This document shows positions 58,440 to 64,000 of a stretch of 64,000 nt of DNA, one piece after another. Numbering within the stretch: the first letter of the stretch is position 1; every line of letters starts with the position of its first letter. The stretch lies in contig MU271150.1 of NCBI GenBank assembly GCA_021432605.1, forward strand, positions 1,984,001 to 2,048,000. The letters are read 5' to 3'. Position numbers and translations under genes: made by a program. The DNA is from Coniochaeta sp. PMI_546. Its lineage: Eukaryota; Ascomycota; Sordariomycetes; Coniochaetales; Coniochaetaceae. The notes beneath the pieces were generated by a model. The model was not told the origin of the DNA. It searched no databases and saw only the letters and a program-made list of their open reading frames with translations.

Positions 58440-60216
58440 ATGGACTTCGCCGTGATGCCTACCCTGCCGGTCGAGGCCCATCTACTCCAAGGATGCTGTC
58501 GGGAAGCTGAGCGAGCGGAACTAACAGCTCTCAGCTTAGATGGGCTACGCATGGTTCTTCCTGAGTCATTCCACGGACACATGATTCTTGTGAGCGAAGA
58601 GATCAGGAATGGCAGCCTTCTCCTTCGTGACCTGGCAGACCGGTCCCAGGTGCACATTGCTCGTGTGCCGGTCGTGCTCGACTACTTAAATGTTGTCCTG
58701 CCGTGTCTCAGCAGAAGCTTGAGAGATATTCAGACCTATATCGACGATAAGACCCTGTCCAGGGAGATACGATGGCGGAAGATGTACAACAAGATGACCG
58801 AGGAAGCAGGTGGCTTACCGTTGCCGCAACGTTTTGTGCTCTACAACCATTTCTTGACGATGTTGAAGTACTTGCTAACGAGGTATAAGACTACATGCCA
58901 CTAAGCTATGTCATAGAGCTGCTAACGGGTATATGCTAGGTCGACGAATTTTGACCTCAACACCCTAGAGATCCTTCGAAATCGTATACTCCAGTTGCGA
59001 GAACAAAGAGGCATCCCGCCTCCACCTTTACAGGTCGGGCCTCTTGTCCGGCAGGAACTCATGCTAGCTCCTCTCGCACACGAGCGCAGCAGCCACTGGG
59101 CGGAGCAGATATTCAGTCTACCACTCCCGTCACGCACTGGTCTTAAACATATTCGTCCATCAAGGTCCTACGGTCCTCACTTCCCCTTGGGAGGGGTGTC
59201 TATGCCGGCTGATTCACGCATATTGTTCAAGAGATCGTTTAACGACGACAAGATATCGCTCATGGTGTTTCTCAACCCCGTCAACCAATCGCCCTACCTT
59301 CTGATCCGCACATTTCACCAGGGCAACCCTTGGTTCTCCCTTCGAGGAGCTCACGAGCTGTGCATCAGCCGTGAAGGCAGTGCCCTACAACTCAAACGGT
59401 GGAGTCGGTCCGAGCACTGCAGTAAATTGTGGGCTGTCTTGTTCTTCCTCACTTGGGAAGGTGAACTCTCCGCTGTCCCCTCGACTCATTCTTCTGTAAC
59501 TAACAGGCTTCCGCATCAGAAATGGTCCTCTTCTACTGCACATTTGTGGCTCTGAAAGCCCGCAACACGTTGACGGTACAGATGCACCCGGACGAATACA
59601 AGCTGGCGCGGGAGAAGCGACTATTTCAAGCGCAAGTGCCTCCATTCACTAATACACCTTTCCCATATAATGGTGACGCTCTGCGTGATCCAGCAGCTGA
59701 CTCTTTCCCCACGGCTCACAGTCAGATCATCGATGACGGCTACAAACATTCTCTAATCGTGTATGAAGATCAGCAGACCCATGGCCTCCGGCTTCATGCT
59801 GCCGTATGGGAAGGGGAACTAAGACAGTGTCCTGTCTGGACAGCCTTTGGTAGGTTAAGATATTTCTCTATGGCGTCTAGTTTCCCGTCATTATGTACCC
59901 AAGAGTGCAAGTTCTGGTAAACCTCTCGCGTTGGCTAACCGTAGCTCGTCCTCAAGTTACTCATCAATCCCAGTCCCCGACGTGGCTGAGCAGGCGGTCC
60001 AAACATCGCATATGGCTCAAGGACGTGGCTCTTTACGTCTTTTGTCAGAAATATCGCCAGGAGAACATGCGGCAAAATAAGGCCGGCGCCTTTGAGATCA
60101 ACTTTGTCAGCGAAGAGGCTGCTAGCAGATTCAAGGAGGTATTTCTCAACACTATAACACCAGAGTCATCCGAGGCGAACGGACCAATCGCCGTTAAGGA
60201 TGAGCCTCCTAAGTAA
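58440..60216 (+). CDS. fungal protein of unknown function with possible PH-like C-terminal domain
   Basis: Exons 58440..58882, 58940..59460, 59520..59635, 59726..59849 and 59957..60216 give 487 residues. I remember this as a conserved but unnamed fungal family. The N-terminal third is helical (PVEAHLLQGCCREAERAELT, then FHGHMILVSEEIRNGSLLLR). The middle has FNDDKISLMVFLNPVNQSPY followed by a PWFSLRGAHELCISREGSAL stretch. The C-terminal part (LFYCTFVALKARN, HSLIVYEDQQTHGLRLHAAV, KHRIWLKDVALYVF and then FEINFVSEEAASRFKEVF) reads like beta strands ending in one helix, as in PH-like folds. Intron 3 is 90 nt with no in-frame stop, so retention would insert 30 residues. Intron 4 has two usable acceptors 12 bases apart. 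Function is unknown; lipid or peptide binding is only a guess. Confidence 0.85.
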
Positions 60217-61307
60217 ATAGCTGTTAACAGCAATCAACATCGGCAACATCGCAAATGGACAACTATGATACCAGTTTATACACACCATTCAGCCCTCAAC
60301 ACCGGGGCATACACTTGATCAACTCAAGGAACGAGCGGGTCACACGAATATGACCATCACGACTGTATTTGGAATGATAGGTACGAGAGACGACTTCACG
60401 ACCGTACAACAGAGAAGAGCAATTTACTCAAGATGGACAGGCCGGGAGACAAAACACACTACAGCACAGATTGCTTCATTGATACCCTTGCACCAATACC
60501 CTTGCACCACTCAGGTGAAACGGCGGCACGTTGACTTTCCTTTTCTTACTGTCCATGTCTAGCTGGGTCTTCGGAACACAGTGTGGCCGCGGACCGAGTC
60601 TCTTTATTTTCATCTTCTATCAATTGGAAACCCCGAGTGGCATGAAGGAGAAGACTGTCTGATCTGATGTAATGTAATCCGCAGGGAAGCTAGGGAAATT
60701 GTATGAGATAGTGGGCCAGCAGTTGCGCAGAATATCTGATATCTTACAACCTTGTGACTTTTGGCAGGTCTCACCTGCTAGATAGGAGGTCATGTTCAGT
60801 GATGATGTGAATTGTCCGCCATTGGATTTGTTTCATCGGGTTGCACGTATTCGTACCATGAGCCTCATTCTATGCCTCGGATAAGTTCACCCAGAAGCAA
60901 CCTGCCTGCTAGCTGCGCTCGATAACCGCTAGTACGCACACCGAGAAGAAAGAAAAAGAGAGAGGAAAGCAGGCTATAGCTGGAATGATTGCACCGTCGT
61001 GATTTAACTCACCGAGAAAGATTGTGTGGGACAGCCATATCTAGCACCAGCTGATGCCTGAACGACTGCGTGCGTCAGCTCATTGGCTGGTGCCACCGAG
61101 AAGTACCCACCCAATGGCACAAACCCCGGCCAGGCTTTTTGTGTTTCTTCGTGCGGACTCCTTTCACATCCACCATCTAGACTCCAATTCTACCTCTCAC
61201 CCAGCTTTTGCTCTTCATCCCGCCTTCTGTGCGTGACTGCGCTCTTCCATTCCGGAGACAACCACTACTTTCTTTCTGCTGCTTATCAGGGCGCGCGCGA
61301 TCCAAAG
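60217..61307. other. intergenic region (1.1 kb)
   Basis: 3' flank of the preceding gene and promoter of the RTG2-like gene. No coding or RNA feature was recognised. Confidence 0.55.
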
Positions 61308-63460
61308 ATGGCAACCTCAGTTGATATCATAACCCTGGACAACTTCCAGTCCAAGATGCCCAAGTGGGATATAGCAGCGTCCAGCCATCTTTTCGCCTTG
61401 GTTGACATGGGAAGGTATGCTTGTTCGTTGACATTTCTACACAATGCCAGGCAGGCAGCCGTCCATGTCAGATAGACCACAAGCCGCCAAGCTGTGGAGC
61501 TGTGGAAAGAGTCATAGGTGCAAAGCTCCTCAAAACGCTCACTATCTAACGCCCCCTAAAGCAATGGAATACGGTTCTCAATATCAGACCTTCCACCCCG
61601 ACGAGCCAGGCTCCTCAAGTCAATTTACCGCGAGCGAGCCGCCATCTCGCTCTTTGATGCTCTCAACTCTTCAGCAGACAGCGCGAACAATGGCACCAGT
61701 GGCCCGCTGGTCTTCCCTTCGGAGACCATCACCCTCGTATCTCAGACACTAGCTCGCTTTCGCTCTATCGCTGTCAACGACTATGGCGTGCCAGAACAGA
61801 ACATCACAGTCTTCGCTACTGAAGCGATGCGCCGCGCACAAAACGCGGCGTCCATGTTGGACGCCATCCGCGCCGAGTCCCAGCTCAAAGTTCAAATTCT
61901 AGCTCCGGAGGTCGAGACACTATTCGGCTCCGTGGGCGCAAGGTCTGGGTTCGTGGATGTAAAGGGTCTTTTCCTGGACCTCGGCGGCGGCTCGGTGCAG
62001 ATGACGTATATGGACACGTATGCTGCAAGGCAGGAAGCTGCCGTCGCTGCTGCAGGTGAGCTGAAGGAAAGCTATGAGATCGCAGCTGCAAAGGCCGGTC
62101 AGAGCTTGCCCTTTGGCGCTGCGAGATTGATTCGCGTGCTCGAGACTGCTGATACCGAGGCTCGGACCTCTGAAACATTGAAACTTCACTCAGGAATGAG
62201 AGAAGCCTTCGACAATCTGCGCAGAAGATTTGAGAGTTTGGCGGAAACGGTGTCTCAAATTCAGAACGGCGAGGATAGTGCTGCAGGTCTCGATATTTAC
62301 CTGTGCGGCGGTGGCTTCAGGGGCTACGGCAGCATGCTGATGCACAGCGACCCCATCCAGCCGTATCCGGTGTCGTCGATAGGCACATACACCGTTTCTG
62401 GGGACCTTTTCTGTCGGACTAGGGAGATGGTAGAGATCAACGAGACTTACGAAGGCAAGATATTTGGCATGTCAAAGCGTCGGCGAGCCCAGGTCAGTAA
62501 ACTTTACATTCTTGAAGGCACCCCATGCACAGTGATGATAAAAGGGATTCCGACGCTTTCGCTATGAGGCTTGAATACATGTCCATCATGTATCAATTGT
62601 TCCTTCTGACGGCATATCAACCTTCAAGAACATTCTTGGTTCCCAGTATTGCAGATCTGGAAAACTAATATCCTGCTTAGTTTTCTGCGATCGTCGCAGT
62701 TGTCGATGCGTTGATCGCAGCAGTTCCGAAGATTCGACGCGTCACTTTTTGCACCGGCGGAAATCGCGAGGGAGCCTTGATGATGAGGTTTCCTCAAGAA
62801 GTGCGGAACAGCAATCCTCTGAAGGGTCTTGTTTCCATGCCTATCCAGGACGACCGAATCGTTCAGGCTGTCACGGACACACTGATCACCGCAGTGCCAA
62901 ACGTCAATGCCGTCAATCTATTCAACCTCGGTCTCGCACCATTGTTTGTACAGCAAATATGGGAGAATATGGGCGAAGACGGAGATGCTAATGCATCAGC
63001 CACCCTGCATAATACTCTCATCCGGGATCCAAACTGCCCTGGACTCTCGCATTTGGCGCGAGCGGTACTCGCCTTGACGCTCTGTGCTCGCTGGGGTGGT
63101 AGCTTGGGTCCTCTCGACCAGCAGCTTCGCCATGGCTTGCAAGCTCTTGTTGATGCCACGGATACCAACTCTGTCTTCTGGACGGAGTATATAGGTGCTG
63201 TTGCTGCGGCGATGGCGACAATTGTTACCGCCTGGCCGAAGACTCCGGAGAGAATAACAGATACTATCAAGTTTCTGCCAACTGTTGACGATACCGGCAA
63301 CACTGTCAGGATCACGCTAACGTTGACTGTCAAAACGGAAGCGGCAAAGGGCATCAATCCTCGGGACCTAGAGGATCTGTTCAAGAACGTCGGAAAGACG
63401 AGCAACGACGATAAGAAATGGAAAGTCAGACTCCAGATTCAGCAAGTGTCCAAACTATGA
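61308..63460 (+). CDS. Ppx/GppA-family protein, RTG2-like (retrograde regulation)
   Basis: Exons 61308..61414, 61562..62492 and 62681..63460 give 605 residues. The first intron (147 nt, branch ATCTAACG) rejoins FALVDMG to SNGIRFSISDL, the first phosphate-binding motif of the ASKHA fold. Later motifs are VFATEAMRRAQN, LFLDLGGGSVQMTY and YLCGGGFRGYGSML, as in exopolyphosphatase/GppA proteins. A C-terminal helical region has TFCTGGNREGALMMRFP and repeated Ala-rich helices. Yeast Rtg2 has this architecture and transmits mitochondrial dysfunction to Rtg1/Rtg3 in the cytosol. In filamentous fungi similar proteins are annotated as retrograde regulation protein 2. Whether this one hydrolyses polyphosphate or (p)ppGpp, or is purely regulatory, cannot be decided here. 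Confidence 0.9.
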
Positions 63461-63777
63461 ACCTAAGTAAAGGGTATCTCGCGACGCTATGCATTGGGGT
63501 ATATGTCGCCCAACAACTGTTTCGAAGGGTGGCAGATGCTATCGTATCTGAGCCGTCCATCATTCCGCGCCGGCCAGCGGCTCAAAATATACCGCGAGAC
63601 GTCTCTCTTAACTCGCGAGAGTCCTGCTGCCAGGCGACCTTCTTGTGGTGCTAGTACCCGCAAATAGCAGTCTTGAAAAATAGAAACGACGATGAATGAG
63701 GATGGGGTGAACCCGACACGTTCCCAAAGATATAATGAAAGGAGGAATGGAAAGAAAACACGGTTTCCGGGGCCAAC
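63461..63777. other. intergenic region at right edge
   Basis: 3' flank of the RTG2-like gene. Nothing definite was seen. Confidence 0.5.
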
Positions 63778-64000
63778 TCAGCAATCGAGCTCTACGGTTA
63801 CGTGCTGCCTCCCGCCTCTCTGTCTCCTGCGCCCCATAACTTTGTGCTCATTGTCCACGACATGCGCTACGATAAGGTCATCGCCATGGCATTTAGCGGC
63901 TTGAACTTCTTCGTCTTTTTATCAGTTAGCGTTATCATCCTCAGAAGATACTGCAAGCAAGTCCTTCATACTCACAAAAGCAAAACCTCTTCAGCCGAGC
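63778..64000 (-). CDS. possible 3' end of a minus-strand gene (partial)
   Basis: A plausible last intron, complement(63900..63975), has donor GTGAGT, a GCTAAC branch site and acceptor AAG. It joins complement(63976..64000) to complement(63778..63899). The result ends in AKCHGDDLIVAHVVDNEHKV followed by a basic stretch (MGRRRQRGGR) and QHVTVELDC with a stop at 63780-63778. The residue mix is protein-like, but only about 48 codons are visible. A frame on the plus strand across the same bases is also open to the edge and encodes a hydrophobic stretch. I do not recognise a family. Confidence 0.3.

Overview
The window looks like a euchromatic segment from a filamentous ascomycete (Pezizomycotina, probably Sordariomycetes). 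The evidence is many short introns (mostly 50-130 nt) with GTRNGY donors and CTRAC/CTAAC branch sites, together with fungus-specific protein types: Atg11, Hsp30 with a split alpha-crystallin domain, an RRM-YTH reader and an NHP6-type HMG protein. The class-level placement is an impression. I see no rRNA, tRNA, CRISPR, clear transposon or virus relic. One 50-base N run at 2836-2885 marks an assembly gap.

Layout from left to right. 1-973 (-) is a MutL-family mismatch repair protein that runs off the edge. 1679-2352 (+) is lumazine synthase RIB4. 3026-5987 (-) is a large low-complexity fungal protein. After a 4.3 kb gene-free stretch comes 10279-12503 (+), an eight-exon cation diffusion facilitator of the manganese type. 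12843-18935 (-) is the phosphatidylinositol 4-kinase STT4, divergent from the proteasome beta-6 subunit PRE7 at 19441-20295 (+). A 6.2 kb gene-free stretch precedes an RRM-YTH RNA-binding protein at 26489-28749 (+). Next are Hsp30 (30967-31650, -), a class I methyltransferase (32943-33924, +), LSM6 (34135-34502, -), a nucleotidyltransferase-like orphan (35372-37045, +), a single-pass membrane protein with a cysteine-rich segment (37573-40740, -), an SDR oxidoreductase (41295-42138, -), a Ser/Thr-rich surface membrane protein (43022-44432, +), mitochondrial ribosomal protein bL9m (44808-45831, +), the autophagy scaffold ATG11 (46503-50984, -), kinetochore protein CENP-H (51620-52454, +), NHP6 (55611-56062, +), an unnamed fungal protein with a possible PH-like tail (58440-60216, +) and an RTG2-like Ppx/GppA protein (61308-63460, +). 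The right edge may hold the last exons of another minus-strand gene.

Most of these are independent housekeeping genes, each with its own promoter. They do not form a cluster or a pathway. Several pairs are divergent and share a promoter region (MutL/RIB4, STT4/PRE7, LSM6/NT-like, ATG11/CENP-H). I did not find a convincing undescribed multi-gene system. The best leads are three fungal orphan families (35372-37045, 37573-40740, 58440-60216), the RRM-YTH architecture, a 20-nt microexon in the CDF gene, a 602-nt leader intron in NHP6, and short palindromic motifs that recur in the gene-free stretches.

All exon coordinates were assigned by hand from splice consensus, reading frame and remembered family conservation. 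No RNA or database support was available.
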